NCBI RefSeq assembly: GCF_000175235.1
Contig: NZ_ACQT01000023.1
Span: forward strand, 1-33,592
DNA: 33,592 bases
Origin: Acidovorax delafieldii 2AN
Lineage (GTDB): Bacteria; Pseudomonadota; Gammaproteobacteria; Burkholderiales; Burkholderiaceae_C
Direction: 5' to 3'
Shown: positions 1 to 11,147 of the stretch, one piece after another
How positions within the stretch are numbered: the first letter of the stretch is position 1
How the letters are laid out: each line of letters begins with the position of its first letter
The notes under the pieces: model-generated
Databases searched by the model: none
What the model was told of the DNA's origin: nothing
The model's input: the letters and a program-made list of their open reading frames with translations, nothing else
Translations under genes and position numbers: made by a program

Positions 1-66
1 CGAAGAGTGCTCAACGTGGCGGCCGCTGCCGCGATCTGCCTGCACGCCAGCGGTGCGGCCCGCTGA
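1..66 (+). CDS. C-terminal end of a probable SpoU/TrmH-family RNA 2'-O-methyltransferase (partial)
   Basis: The frame is open from the first base and closes with TGA at 64-66, giving 21 residues that contain LNVAAAAAICLHAS. This resembles the C-terminal knot helix of SpoU/TrmH RNA methyltransferases, which usually read like LNVSVAAGICLYE. That is the only basis for the call. The rest of the gene lies outside the window, so substrate and exact family cannot be judged. It points toward carA on the same strand but is separated from it by more than 400 bases, so it is probably a separate transcription unit. Confidence 0.42.
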   Translation, partial: RRVLNVAAAAAICLHASGAAR

Positions 67-493
67 GGAGCACGGGCGCGCCGCCTCGCCGCTGGGGCTT
101 TCGGCGCAGGTGTTCGCATGCCTTGCTCCAGGATCGCGATGGGCGTGTGCCGTGGCGGCGCCTCTTGGTGAATGGTGGTGGCCATTGACGGCCCAGCCAC
201 AGGAGGGCGATGGGGTCCACGCGTACCGTTTTCGCCGTTTGTCACCGTTTTTGCCGACACCGTCGCGACGCAGCCCAGAGCTTCGCGCGGGTCAGCGCAC
301 ACGCGGCGGCGCATGCCACACCATGGCGTGAGGGAATGGGTGCCCGGGTGCCGCCGGGTATAATCAGGGGCTTTTCTCGCAACAGCGTCGCCCGATCGCA
401 CCCAAAGCAACAACCCATCTGAGAGCAGCCGCCGGCATTCGTTGCGCGAGCGGCCTGCAGGCGCCGGGCGACCGTAACCATCCGGAGAATCCA
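67..493. other. Long non-coding gap upstream of carA
   Basis: This is a 427-base gap. Short frames on both strands give proline/arginine-rich peptides with no recognisable fold and no convincing ribosome site, so I see no gene. Two things stand out. Three CCGTTT copies lie at 226-231, 235-240 and 245-250. A TATAAT at 359-364 is the likely carA -10 element, which would give a leader of about 120 bases. I cannot name a riboswitch or attenuator in that leader by eye. Confidence 0.5.
336..364 (+). promoter_or_regulatory. Candidate sigma-70 promoter of carAB
   Basis: A perfect TATAAT lies at 359-364. The -35 region about 17 bases upstream is poor (near 336-341), so the call rests on the -10 alone. 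Transcription would begin near 371 and leave a leader of about 120 bases before the GTG of carA. Confidence 0.45.
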
Positions 494-1668
494 GTGCTTT
501 TGTCTCTACAGGGAAACTTCCCCTCCGCCATTCTGGCGCTCGCAGACGGCACGGTCTTTATCGGCAATTCGATCGGTGCCACCGGCACCACCGTCGGCGA
601 AGTGGTGTTCAACACCGCCATCACCGGCTACCAGGAAATCCTCACCGACCCCAGCTATTGCCAGCAGATCGTCACGTTGACGTATCCGCACATCGGCAAC
701 TATGGCGTCAACACCGAGGATATCGAAGCTGACAAGGTCCATGCCGCAGGCCTCATCATCAAGGACCTGCCCCTGCTGGCCAGCAACTTCCGCCAGACCG
801 AAACCCTTTCGCAATACCTCGTGCGCGAAAAGACGGTGGCCATCGCCAACATCGACACCCGCAAGCTCACCCGCCTGCTGCGCAGCCAGGGCGCACAGAA
901 CGGTGCCATCGTCGGCCTGGCCGCTGGCGAAGCCGTGACGCAGGCGCGCATTGACGCCGCGCTGGCGGCCGCCAAGGCGGCGCCCAGCATGAAGGGCCTG
1001 GACCTGGCGCAGGTGGTGAGCACAACCGCCCCCTACACATGGGACCAGACCGAGTGGAAGCTGGGTACGGGCTATGGCAAGCAGACGGCTCCCCGCTTCC
1101 ACGTCGTGGCCTACGACTACGGCGTGAAGCTGAACATCCTGCGCATGCTGGCCGAGCGTGGCTGCAAGCTGACGGTGGTGCCCGCCAAAACGCCGGCGGC
1201 CGAAGTGCTGGCCATGAATCCCGACGGCGTGTTTCTGTCGAACGGCCCCGGCGACCCGGAGCCCTGCGACTACGCCATCACGGCGGTGCGCCAGATCATC
1301 GACAGTGGCACCCCCACCTTCGGCATCTGCCTGGGCCACCAGATCATGGCTTTGGCCTCGGGTGCCAAGACCTTCAAGATGCAAAACAGCCACCATGGCG
1401 CCAACCACCCGGTGAAAGACCTGGACAACGGACGCGTCAGCATTACCAGCCAGAACCACGGTTTTGCGGTGGAGATGGAGTCGCTGCCGGCCAACCTGCG
1501 CGCCACACACATCAGCCTGTTCGACGGCACGCTGCAAGGCCTGGTGCGCACCGACAAGCCGGCGTTCTGCTTCCAGGGGCACCCTGAGGCTTCGCCCGGC
1601 CCGCACGACATTGCCTACCTGTTCGACCGCTTCACGGCATTGATGGCCACGGCCCAGGAGAAAAAATA

Positions 1669-1669
<1 letters not shown>
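494..1669 (+). CDS. carA: Carbamoyl-phosphate synthase small subunit (glutamine amidotransferase)
   Basis: CarA hydrolyses glutamine and passes ammonia to CarB to make carbamoyl phosphate for arginine and pyrimidine synthesis in the cytoplasm. The 391-residue protein has the usual family length. An N-terminal CPSase small-chain domain (about 1-150) begins with a [11 protein letters not shown] stretch. A class I glutamine amidotransferase domain follows, with the nucleophile Cys279 in FGICLGHQ and the His363/Glu365 pair in GHPEAS, so the triad is complete. The GTG start at 494 is chosen because GGAG lies six bases upstream (484-487). The stop codon shares one base with the carB ATG (TAATG), so the two subunits are translationally coupled. 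Confidence 0.98.
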
Positions 1670-4914
<3,245 letters not shown>

Positions 4915-4952
4915 GCACTGCCAAACACGGCATAATCAGCCCCTGACCAGAC

Positions 4953-4987
4953 ACCGCCGCGCGGCAACGTGCGGCGGTTTCCTTTTG
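4953..4987 (+). terminator. Stem-loop with T-rich tail between carB and greA
   Basis: ACCGCCGC (4953-4960) and GCGGCGGT (4971-4978) form a perfect 8-bp stem around a 10-base loop, followed by a T-rich run (4978-4986). It fits an intrinsic terminator ending carAB. It lies about 107 bases before greA, and a CATAAT at 4931-4936 lies just upstream, so it could instead be an attenuator in a greA leader. Confidence 0.6.
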
Positions 4988-5094
4988 TAGGGTCGCCAAT
5001 GGCATGCACGGGCACGATCCGTTTCCATGCAGGGTGACTGACCGGTGGGATTGCCTTGCATCCCCGCCGATTTGATTGATGGAGACTCGACAGA

Positions 5095-5571
5095 ATGGCC
5101 ACCATTCCAATTACCAAGCGCGGTGCTGAAAAGCTCAAGGAAGAACTGCACCGTCTCAAGACCGTTGAGCGACCTGCGGTGATCACGGCGATTGCCGAAG
5201 CGCGTGCGCAGGGTGACCTCAGCGAAAACGCCGACTACGATGCCGCCAAGGACCGCCAGGGCTTCATCGAAGGCCGCATCCAGGAGATCGAGGGCAAGCT
5301 CTCGGTGGCCCAGGTCATTGATCCGGGTAGCGTGGACGGCGGCGGCAAGGTGGTTTTCGGTGCCACGGTCGAGCTGGAAGACGAAGACTCTGGCGATACG
5401 GTCACCTACCAGATCGTGGGTGAAGACGAGGCCGACCTGAAGCACGGCCTGATCAATATCTCCAGCCCCATCGCTCGCGCACTGATTGGCAAGGAGGAGG
5501 GCGACACGGCCGAGGTGCAGGCCCCGGGCGGTGTGCGTCGCTACGAGGTGGTGGCGGTTCGTTACCAGTGA
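5095..5571 (+). CDS. greA: Transcription elongation factor GreA
   Basis: GreA inserts into the secondary channel of RNA polymerase and stimulates cleavage of backtracked RNA, rescuing stalled complexes. The protein has 158 residues, exactly the E. coli length. The N-terminal coiled coil (about 1-75) carries the acidic tip motif [16 protein letters not shown] with Asp41 and Glu44, the residues that position the catalytic metal. The C-terminal FKBP-like domain (about 80-158) binds polymerase. The ATG at 5095 has GGAG at 5081-5084. It is separated from carB by 180 bases containing a hairpin, so it may have its own promoter. Confidence 0.97.
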   Translation: MATIPITKRGAEKLKEELHRLKTVERPAVITAIAEARAQGDLSENADYDAAKDRQGFIEGRIQEIEGKLSVAQVIDPGSVDGGGKVVFGATVELEDEDSGDTVTYQIVGEDEADLKHGLINISSPIARALIGKEEGDTAEVQAPGGVRRYEVVAVRYQ

Positions 5572-5582
5572 GCCCCAGCGCC

Positions 5583-6008
5583 ATGCGCATGCGCCTTCCC
5601 GCCCTGCTGGCCGCTTTGTGGTGGGGGAGCCTGAGCATCATCGGCCTGTTGGTGGTGCCCATGCTGTTCGCTCACCTGCCGTCCGCAGCACTGGCGGGGG
5701 GCATGGCGGCGCGGCTGTTTGCGGCCCAGACCTGGGTGACCGTGGTCTGTGGCGTTCTGTTGTTGCTGCTTTCCAGGCCAAAAGGGGCTGTAGCGCAATA
5801 TCCGTGGGCGCAGTCTGCTATGGTTTTCATACTGGCCGGATTGTTGCTGGCGTTGCTGGCCCAGTTTGGCGTGGCGCCCCGCATTGTCGCGCGCCAGGAT
5901 CTGCGCTTGTGGCACACGGTAGGAAGCGTGATGTATCTGCTGCAGTGGTGCTGTGCTTTGGCCGTGTTGTGGCGCACCACCCAGGCTGGCGCGGACGCTC
6001 CGCCCTGA
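5583..6008 (+). CDS. DUF4149-type small inner-membrane protein
   Basis: This is a 141-residue hydrophobic protein with about four membrane segments (roughly residues 5-27, 40-58, 75-98 and 108-130 from the ATG). It ends in a short polar tail. It matches the DUF4149 pattern (LALWWGS-like first helix, AARLFAAQT in the second). Function is not known for this family. The frame also opens with a GTG at 5568 that overlaps the greA stop. I chose the ATG at 5583, but neither start has a convincing Shine-Dalgarno sequence, which suggests coupling to greA. DUF4149 genes beside greA and yhbY are a familiar arrangement in Burkholderiales. Confidence 0.8.
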   Translation: MRMRLPALLAALWWGSLSIIGLLVVPMLFAHLPSAALAGGMAARLFAAQTWVTVVCGVLLLLLSRPKGAVAQYPWAQSAMVFILAGLLLALLAQFGVAPRIVARQDLRLWHTVGSVMYLLQWCCALAVLWRTTQAGADAPP

Positions 6009-6011
6009 ATT

Positions 6012-6050
6012 GCAGGGGGCCCCGCCCTGTGAGCGGGGCCTGCCCCCTGC
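6012..6050. terminator. Long GC-rich hairpin between convergent genes
   Basis: CAGGGGG (6013-6019) pairs with CCCCCTG (6043-6049), and CCCCGC (6020-6025) pairs with GCGGGG (6033-6038). The four bases at 6039-6042 bulge and the loop is seven bases. It lies exactly between the DUF4149 gene (plus) and the glycosyltransferase gene (minus). T-runs are missing on both sides, so it may act as a transcript end-protecting hairpin or a Rho-assisted terminator. Confidence 0.55.
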
Positions 6051-6054
6051 GGCT

Positions 6055-6801
6055 TCACTCGCGCCAGTGGTCGGCCACCCAGGTGGCCGGGCGGATGTAG
6101 CGGAAACGGCGGTTGCGCCGTCCGGCCAGCGCATCGGGCGGGTTGCACTCCCCGTGGAAGATCACGATGCGCGCTCCCGCAGGCACAAAGGGGGCTTTCC
6201 AGTAATTGGTGGGCCAGGCGGGAATGCAGTGGTACTTGAAGCTCGGGCACCACGCCGAAGGCCAGTACTGCAGCTTGCCCTGCTTGTGCAGGAAGTCCGA
6301 CAAGTAAGCCTGTTCGTTGCGGAACTGCTGGCGGATGGTGTCGAAATGTGCACGAAAGTATGCGAGCACGTCCGGGTGGGCGCCCAGTTCGAAGCGGTAC
6401 ACCGAAGAGTTGCCGGTGATGCGCCAGGGGCGCTTGTAGTCGTGGATGATGAGGAATTCACCCGGCTGGGTGAAGAAGTCATCGAGGTTTCCGGTGATGA
6501 CCACGTCCACATCAAGGAACAGCGCTGTGCCGCGCAAGCCGTGCAGATCCGCGCTGAAGGTGGCCAGCTTGGTCCAGCCCCGCTCGGGGATGCCTGCCGG
6601 CAGGTCCAGCGGCGGGATGGGCAGACACTGCACCTCACTGCGGATACCCTGGCTGTCGTCGGTGAGGCAAACGAAGCGGAACGGCCCGCTCAGATGGCGC
6701 CGCACCATGGCATAGAGGCGATTGACGTATTCCGGGCCGTATTTCGTGCCCCACTTCATGCAGAGGATGTGGCGCTCGGGCGCCGTGGCCGTGGCGGTCA
6801 T
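6055..6801 (-). CDS. GT-A-fold glycosyltransferase-like protein with DxD motif
   Basis: The 248-residue soluble protein has no signal peptide. The N-terminal region (HILCMKWGTKYGPEYVNRLY) and the motif FLDVDVV, with Asp97 and Asp99 as the likely metal/nucleotide-sugar DxD pair, resemble GT8/GT-A type glycosyltransferases or glycosyltransferase-like proteins. WTKLATF near residue 76 and IFHGE near 211 fit the same fold. Donor and acceptor are unknown; a role in LPS or other surface glycans would be a guess. The ATG follows the yhbY stop by five bases, so the two genes are probably cotranscribed, an unexpected partner for a ribosome-assembly factor. No frame damage is seen. Confidence 0.72.
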   Translation of the reverse strand: MTATATAPERHILCMKWGTKYGPEYVNRLYAMVRRHLSGPFRFVCLTDDSQGIRSEVQCLPIPPLDLPAGIPERGWTKLATFSADLHGLRGTALFLDVDVVITGNLDDFFTQPGEFLIIHDYKRPWRITGNSSVYRFELGAHPDVLAYFRAHFDTIRQQFRNEQAYLSDFLHKQGKLQYWPSAWCPSFKYHCIPAWPTNYWKAPFVPAGARIVIFHGECNPPDALAGRRNRRFRYIRPATWVADHWRE

Positions 6802-6806
6802 GTGCC

Positions 6807-7280
6807 TCAGTCAGCCTGGCTTTTCTTGATCGATTTCTGCTTGGGCTTGGCACGCTTGATCTGTCCGCCCGAGGTGAGGCGCTGATTGCCCAGTACGCGC
6901 AGCTGCTTGATTTCGGGCCGCTGGCCGCCGCGCTTGCTGTACTTGAGCACCTTGACATCGCGGGGACCGGGCATGCGGTTCTCGTCCAGCGTGCGTTCCT
7001 TGGCGGGCTGGGGACGCCAGAGCACCACGAGCTTTCCGATGTGCTGGATGGGCGCTGCATTCAGGTCTGCGGCGAGTTGCTGGTACATCAGTTCACGCGC
7101 CGTGCGATCGTCGTTGAATATGCGCACCTTGATAAGGCCGTGGGCGTTCAGGGCGGCATCGATTTCTTTTTGTACCGCGGGGGTCAGGCCGTCACCTCCC
7201 ACCAGGACCACGGGGTCGAGGTGGTGGGCGTTGGCGCGGTGTTCCCGGCGTTCTGCGGGAGTCAGTTGAATTTGGGGCAT
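6807..7280 (-). CDS. yhbY: YhbY-type CRM-domain RNA-binding protein
   Basis: YhbY is a KH-like RNA-binding protein linked to large-subunit ribosome assembly in E. coli. Residues about 4-100 form the CRM domain: [20 protein letters not shown], the GxxG-type loop VGGDGLT (27-33), and a closing [12 protein letters not shown] strand. At 157 residues it is about 60 longer than E. coli YhbY (97). The extra C-terminal part is Lys/Arg/Gln-rich and probably disordered, ending [20 protein letters not shown] (7292-7287 on the minus strand) ends seven bases before the ATG, which would make the mRNA leaderless or nearly so. It is divergent from rlmE, another large-subunit rRNA maturation gene. Confidence 0.88.
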   Translation of the reverse strand: MPQIQLTPAERREHRANAHHLDPVVLVGGDGLTPAVQKEIDAALNAHGLIKVRIFNDDRTARELMYQQLAADLNAAPIQHIGKLVVLWRPQPAKERTLDENRMPGPRDVKVLKYSKRGGQRPEIKQLRVLGNQRLTSGGQIKRAKPKQKSIKKSQAD

Positions 7281-7286
7281 GGCCGT

Positions 7287-7292
7287 ATTATC
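7287..7292 (-). promoter_or_regulatory. Candidate -10 element of yhbY
   Basis: GATAAT on the minus strand (7292 down to 7287) lies directly before the yhbY ATG at 7280. The expected start site falls on or beside the first base of the start codon. A GTGACG at 7317-7312 could be the -35, with a long spacer of 19 bases. Confidence 0.4.
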
Positions 7293-7383
7293 GGCGGCCC
7301 GGCGGGAATGCCGTCACTTCACCGTGCGAAAAGGGCGTGGGTGCTGCCCGCGTGCCCGGTTGTCGGGAGACAATGGCGCCTCT

Positions 7384-8046
7384 ATGAAAGTCAAAACCCA
7401 GAGCAAGAAGGTCAACAAGGCGTGGCTGAACGACCATGTCAACGACACCTACGTCAAGCTGGCCCAGAAAGAGGGCTACCGCGCGCGTGCGGCTTATAAG
7501 CTCAAGGAAATCGATGAGCAGCTTGGCCTCATCAAGCCGGGCTTCACGGTGGTGGACCTCGGCTCCACCCCCGGCGCCTGGAGCCAGTATGTGCGCCGAC
7601 GGCTGTCGCCTGCGGGCGCAGCGGCAGGGCAGCTCAATGGGGCCATCATCGCCCTCGATATCCTCCCCATGGAGCCCGTCGAGGGAGTGACCTTCCTGCA
7701 TGGCGATTTCCGCGAGCCCGAGGTGCTGGCCCGGCTCGAGGAGGCCTTGCAGGGCCGGACCGTGGATGTGGTGGTGTCTGACATGGCGCCCAATCTGTCC
7801 GGCATCGAATCGGCGGATGCCGCGCGCATTGCGCACCTCGTGGAGCTGGCCGTGGACTTTGCGTGCCACCACCTCAAGCCCGAAGGGGCGCTGGTCGTCA
7901 AGCTGTTCCATGGCAGCGGTTACGGCGAGTTGGTGGCACTGTTCAAGCGCACCTTCAAGACGGTCAAGCCGCTCAAGCCCAAGGCATCGAGGGACAAGTC
8001 GTCTGAAACTTTTCTGGTAGGAATCGGTCTGAAAACACTGTCCTGA
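7384..8046 (+). CDS. rlmE: 23S rRNA (uridine-2'-O)-methyltransferase RlmE (RrmJ/FtsJ)
   Basis: RlmE methylates the 2'-OH of U2552 in the 23S A-loop late in 50S assembly. The 220-residue protein has the SAM motif [13 protein letters not shown] (about 56-68). Lys39, Asp133, Lys173 and Glu208 correspond to the E. coli K38-D124-K164-E199 tetrad. The frame is open further upstream to 7279, but those 35 codons run across the divergent promoter region. Family alignment starts at [15 protein letters not shown], so I chose the ATG at 7384. A short frame, ATG GCG CCT CTA TGA, starts at 7373 and its stop overlaps this ATG. The downstream neighbour is ftsH, the classic rrmJ-ftsH pair. Confidence 0.95.
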   Translation: MKVKTQSKKVNKAWLNDHVNDTYVKLAQKEGYRARAAYKLKEIDEQLGLIKPGFTVVDLGSTPGAWSQYVRRRLSPAGAAAGQLNGAIIALDILPMEPVEGVTFLHGDFREPEVLARLEEALQGRTVDVVVSDMAPNLSGIESADAARIAHLVELAVDFACHHLKPEGALVVKLFHGSGYGELVALFKRTFKTVKPLKPKASRDKSSETFLVGIGLKTLS

Positions 8047-8136
8047 AGGCCTGTGTGCAGGTATCTTTGGGTAAATAGACACCAGAATCCGCACTGTGCC
8101 CATGGGTGAGAGTGGGGAATAGGCCGCCGCCCGTGG

Positions 8137-8164
8137 CTTGAAACACCTAAAATGGGCCGCACAT
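8137..8164 (+). promoter_or_regulatory. Candidate heat-shock (RpoH-type) promoter upstream of ftsH
   Basis: CTTGAA at 8137-8142 is followed after 14 bases by CCGCACAT at 8157-8164, close to the sigma-32 pattern CTTGAA-N13-17-CCCCATnT. The start site would be near 8171, giving a leader of about 45 bases before the ftsH TTG. A TAAAAT at 8148-8153 could alternatively serve as a sigma-70 -10. By-eye match only. Confidence 0.4.
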
Positions 8165-8215
8165 GCAAGCCGTGACGGCTTTGTGACCGTTTTTCCCCCG
8201 CGACTGGAGTCCCGC

Positions 8216-10135
8216 TTGAACAATCAGTGGTTTTCAAAAATTGCCGTGTGGCTGGTCATCGCCATGGTGCTGTTCACTGTGTTCAAACAGTTCGACACCC
8301 GCGCTGGCGCCAGTGCTGGCCATGTGGGCTATTCGGAATTCCTGGAAGAAGTGCGCAGCAATCGCATCAAGAGCGCCACCATCCAGGAAGGCCAGGGCGG
8401 TACCGAGATCGTTGCCGTCACCAACGACGACCGCAAGATCCGCACCACGGCTACCTACCTCGACCGCGGTCTCGTCGGCGATCTGATCAACAACAACGTC
8501 AAGTTCGACGTCAAGCCCCGTGAAGAGGGGTCGCTGCTCATGACCTTGCTGGTCAGCTGGGGCCCCATGCTGCTGCTGATCGGCGTGTGGGTGTACTTCA
8601 TGCGCCAGATGCAGGGCGGGGGAAAGGGCGGCGCCTTCAGCTTCGGCAAGAGCAAGGCGCGCATGCTCGACGAGAACACCAACCAGGTGACCTTTGCCGA
8701 CGTGGCGGGCTGCGACGAAGCCAAGGAAGAAGTCAAGGAGGTCGTCGACTTCCTCAAAGACCCGCAGAAATTCCAGAAGCTCGGCGGCCGCATTCCGCGT
8801 GGCCTGCTGCTGGTGGGCCCTCCGGGTACAGGCAAGACCTTGTTGGCCAAATCGATTGCTGGCGAGGCCAAAGTGCCTTTCTTCAGCATTTCCGGTTCGG
8901 ATTTTGTCGAGATGTTCGTCGGCGTGGGTGCTGCCCGTGTGCGCGACATGTTCGAGAACGCCAAGAAAAACGCGCCCTGCATTATCTTCATTGATGAAAT
9001 TGACGCCGTGGGTCGCCAGCGTGGCGCTGGCCTGGGCGGCGGCAATGACGAGCGCGAGCAGACTCTCAACCAGATGCTGGTCGAGATGGATGGTTTTGAA
9101 ACCAACCTGGGCGTGATCGTGGTGGCTGCCACCAATCGCCCCGACATCCTTGACGCCGCGCTGCTGCGCCCCGGTCGATTTGACCGCCAGGTGTATGTGA
9201 CGCTGCCTGACATCCGGGGCCGCGAACAGATACTGAACGTGCATATGCGCAAGATTCCCATCGGGCAGGATGTGGCTCCGGCCATCATTGCCCGCGGAAC
9301 GCCCGGCATGAGCGGTGCGGACCTCGCCAACCTCTGCAATGAGGCGGCCCTCATGGCGGCCCGTCGCAATGCCCGTACGGTCGAAATGCAGGATTTCGAG
9401 AAGGCCAAGGACAAGATTCTGATGGGGCCGGAACGCAAAAGCATGGTCATGCCCGAGGAGGAGCGCCGCAATACGGCGTACCACGAGTCCGGCCACGCCC
9501 TCATCGGCAAACTCTTGCCCAAGTGCGACCCTGTACACAAGGTCACGATCATTCCGCGCGGGCGCGCATTGGGCGTCACCATGAGCTTGCCTGCTCAGGA
9601 TCGGTACAGCTACGATCGTGAATACATGCTCAACCAGATCAGCATGCTGTTTGGTGGGCGTATCGCTGAGGAGGTGTTCATGAACCAGATGACCACGGGT
9701 GCCAGCAACGACTTCGAGCGTGCAACCCACATAGCCCGCGACATGGTCACGCGATACGGCATGACCGATGCGCTGGGTCCCATGGTCTACGCCGAAAATG
9801 AGGGCGAAGTGTTCCTGGGCCGCTCGGTCACCAAGACCACCAACATGAGCGAGCAGACCATGGAAAAGGTCGACATGGAAGTGCGTCGCATCATTGATGA
9901 GCAGTACAACCTGGCCCGTCGCCTGATCGAAGAAAACAGCGACAAGATGCATGCCATGGCCACGGCCTTGCTTGAATGGGAAACCATCGACACCGAGCAG
10001 CTTGATGACATCATGGCGGGCAAGGCGCCTCGCCCACCCAAGGACTGGACCCCTCGCACGCCGTCGTCCGGCGGCGATAATTCCAGTGGCGGCACGCCGG
10101 CGGTTGCCACCGACGCCACACCCACGGCAGCCTGA
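8216..10135 (+). CDS. ftsH: ATP-dependent zinc metalloprotease FtsH
   Basis: FtsH is the membrane-anchored AAA protease that degrades misassembled membrane proteins and regulators such as LpxC and sigma-32. From the TTG at 8216 the protein has 639 residues and begins (M)[19 protein letters not shown], the usual first membrane helix. A second helix lies near 103-122. Walker A is GPPGTGKT (201-208), Walker B IIFIDE includes Asp260/Glu261, the arginine-finger region reads LLRPGRFDR, and the zinc site is His423-Glu424-x-x-His427. TTG is preferred over the longer frame from 8138 because GGAG lies six bases upstream (8206-8209) and the family starts at NNQWF. A terminator hairpin follows the gene. 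Confidence 0.97.
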   Translation: MNNQWFSKIAVWLVIAMVLFTVFKQFDTRAGASAGHVGYSEFLEEVRSNRIKSATIQEGQGGTEIVAVTNDDRKIRTTATYLDRGLVGDLINNNVKFDVKPREEGSLLMTLLVSWGPMLLLIGVWVYFMRQMQGGGKGGAFSFGKSKARMLDENTNQVTFADVAGCDEAKEEVKEVVDFLKDPQKFQKLGGRIPRGLLLVGPPGTGKTLLAKSIAGEAKVPFFSISGSDFVEMFVGVGAARVRDMFENAKKNAPCIIFIDEIDAVGRQRGAGLGGGNDEREQTLNQMLVEMDGFETNLGVIVVAATNRPDILDAALLRPGRFDRQVYVTLPDIRGREQILNVHMRKIPIGQDVAPAIIARGTPGMSGADLANLCNEAALMAARRNARTVEMQDFEKAKDKILMGPERKSMVMPEEERRNTAYHESGHALIGKLLPKCDPVHKVTIIPRGRALGVTMSLPAQDRYSYDREYMLNQISMLFGGRIAEEVFMNQMTTGASNDFERATHIARDMVTRYGMTDALGPMVYAENEGEVFLGRSVTKTTNMSEQTMEKVDMEVRRIIDEQYNLARRLIEENSDKMHAMATALLEWETIDTEQLDDIMAGKAPRPPKDWTPRTPSSGGDNSSGGTPAVATDATPTAA

Positions 10136-10162
10136 AGGGCGTCGCTGCGGAGCAGTTTTCCA

Positions 10163-10186
10163 CGCGGGGCCTTGTGCCCCGTTTTT
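10163..10186 (+). terminator. Intrinsic terminator after ftsH
   Basis: CGGGGC (10165-10170), a five-base loop and GCCCCG (10176-10181) are followed directly by TTTTT (10182-10186). This is a textbook intrinsic terminator 27 bases after the ftsH stop, separating it from folP. Confidence 0.8.
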
Positions 10187-10234
10187 CATGGCCTGCCGCT
10201 TTGGCGGCACCGCCGCCGACATTTGGGCGCTTTC

Positions 10235-11095
10235 ATGTTCTGGCAAACATCCCGTTTCACCGTCGCTCTTGACCGCCCCCAGGTCATGGGCATCGTCAAT
10301 GCCACGCCCGATTCTTTTTCGGACGGCGGACGCCATGCAACCACCGCCGCCGCGCTTCGGCATTGCGAGACCCTGTTGAGGGACGGAGCGGACATCCTTG
10401 ATATCGGGGGGGAGTCCACGCGTCCCGGAAGCCCGGCGGTGCCCCTGGAGGAGGAGTTGGCCCGTGTGGTGCCTGTGGTGCGCTCAGCGGTTTCGCTGGG
10501 GGTGCCGGTTTCGGTAGACACCTACAAGCCGCAGGTCATGCAGGCTGTGCTGGACGCAGGGGCCGATATCGTCAATGACATCTGGGCGCTGCGGCAGCCA
10601 GGCGCGTTGGCGACCGTGGCAGCGCATCCCCGCTGTGGTGTCTGCCTGATGCACATGCACCGCGACCCCCAGACCATGCAGGCGGCACCGATGGAAGGTG
10701 ACATCGTTGATGGCGTGCTACGTTTTCTGGAGCAATCAGCGCAGACCCTGCAAGCGCAAGGGGTGGATAAGGCGCGCATTGCGCTGGACCCTGGCGTGGG
10801 CTTCGGCAAAACGGTGGAGCAAAACTTTTCCTTGCTGGCATGCCAGTCGGCTTTTCTTGACCTGGGCTACCCGTTGCTGGTGGGCTGGTCGCGGAAGTCA
10901 TCGCTTGGCGCGGTGAGCGGGCTGGATGTGGATCAGCGCATGGTGCCAAGCGTGGCGGCGGCGCTGTTGGCGGTGGAGCGCGGAGCGCACATCGTGCGGG
11001 TGCACGATGTGCGTGAAACAGTGGCAGCGCTGGCGGTATGGAAGGCCGCCCAGCCGGCCGCATTGCGTGCCGGGCAGAGGCCGGCGGCGCGTTAG
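10235..11095 (+). CDS. folP: Dihydropteroate synthase
   Basis: FolP condenses 6-hydroxymethyl-dihydropterin pyrophosphate with p-aminobenzoate in folate synthesis and is the sulfonamide target. The protein has 286 residues (E. coli 282). Signature motifs are [15 protein letters not shown] (about 18-32), [13 protein letters not shown] (53-65) and, near the C-terminus, GWSRKSSLG with the substrate-binding Lys and Ser. The frame is open upstream to 10172, but that part reads through the ftsH terminator, so the ATG at 10235 is chosen. Its ribosome site is weak. glmM follows 52 bases downstream on the same strand, a common folP-glmM arrangement in proteobacteria. Confidence 0.96.
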   Translation: MFWQTSRFTVALDRPQVMGIVNATPDSFSDGGRHATTAAALRHCETLLRDGADILDIGGESTRPGSPAVPLEEELARVVPVVRSAVSLGVPVSVDTYKPQVMQAVLDAGADIVNDIWALRQPGALATVAAHPRCGVCLMHMHRDPQTMQAAPMEGDIVDGVLRFLEQSAQTLQAQGVDKARIALDPGVGFGKTVEQNFSLLACQSAFLDLGYPLLVGWSRKSSLGAVSGLDVDQRMVPSVAAALLAVERGAHIVRVHDVRETVAALAVWKAAQPAALRAGQRPAAR

Positions 11096-11147
11096 CATCC
11101 ATGCATTCAATACACACAATACGGTAGATGGCGAGGAGGGGCATTCA

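Noticed and set aside
53-422. Short open frames on the plus strand before carA
   Set aside because: They overlap one another, are Arg/Pro-rich and lack ribosome sites or known motifs.
8234-10363. A 709-codon open frame antisense to ftsH
   Set aside because: Same shadow effect: low-complexity His/Ala/Arg composition, and ftsH is complete on the other strand.
10926-11147. N-terminal extension of GlmM
   Set aside because: It overlaps folP in another frame and is Trp/Arg/Cys-rich. The family start [10 protein letters not shown] has a strong ribosome site.
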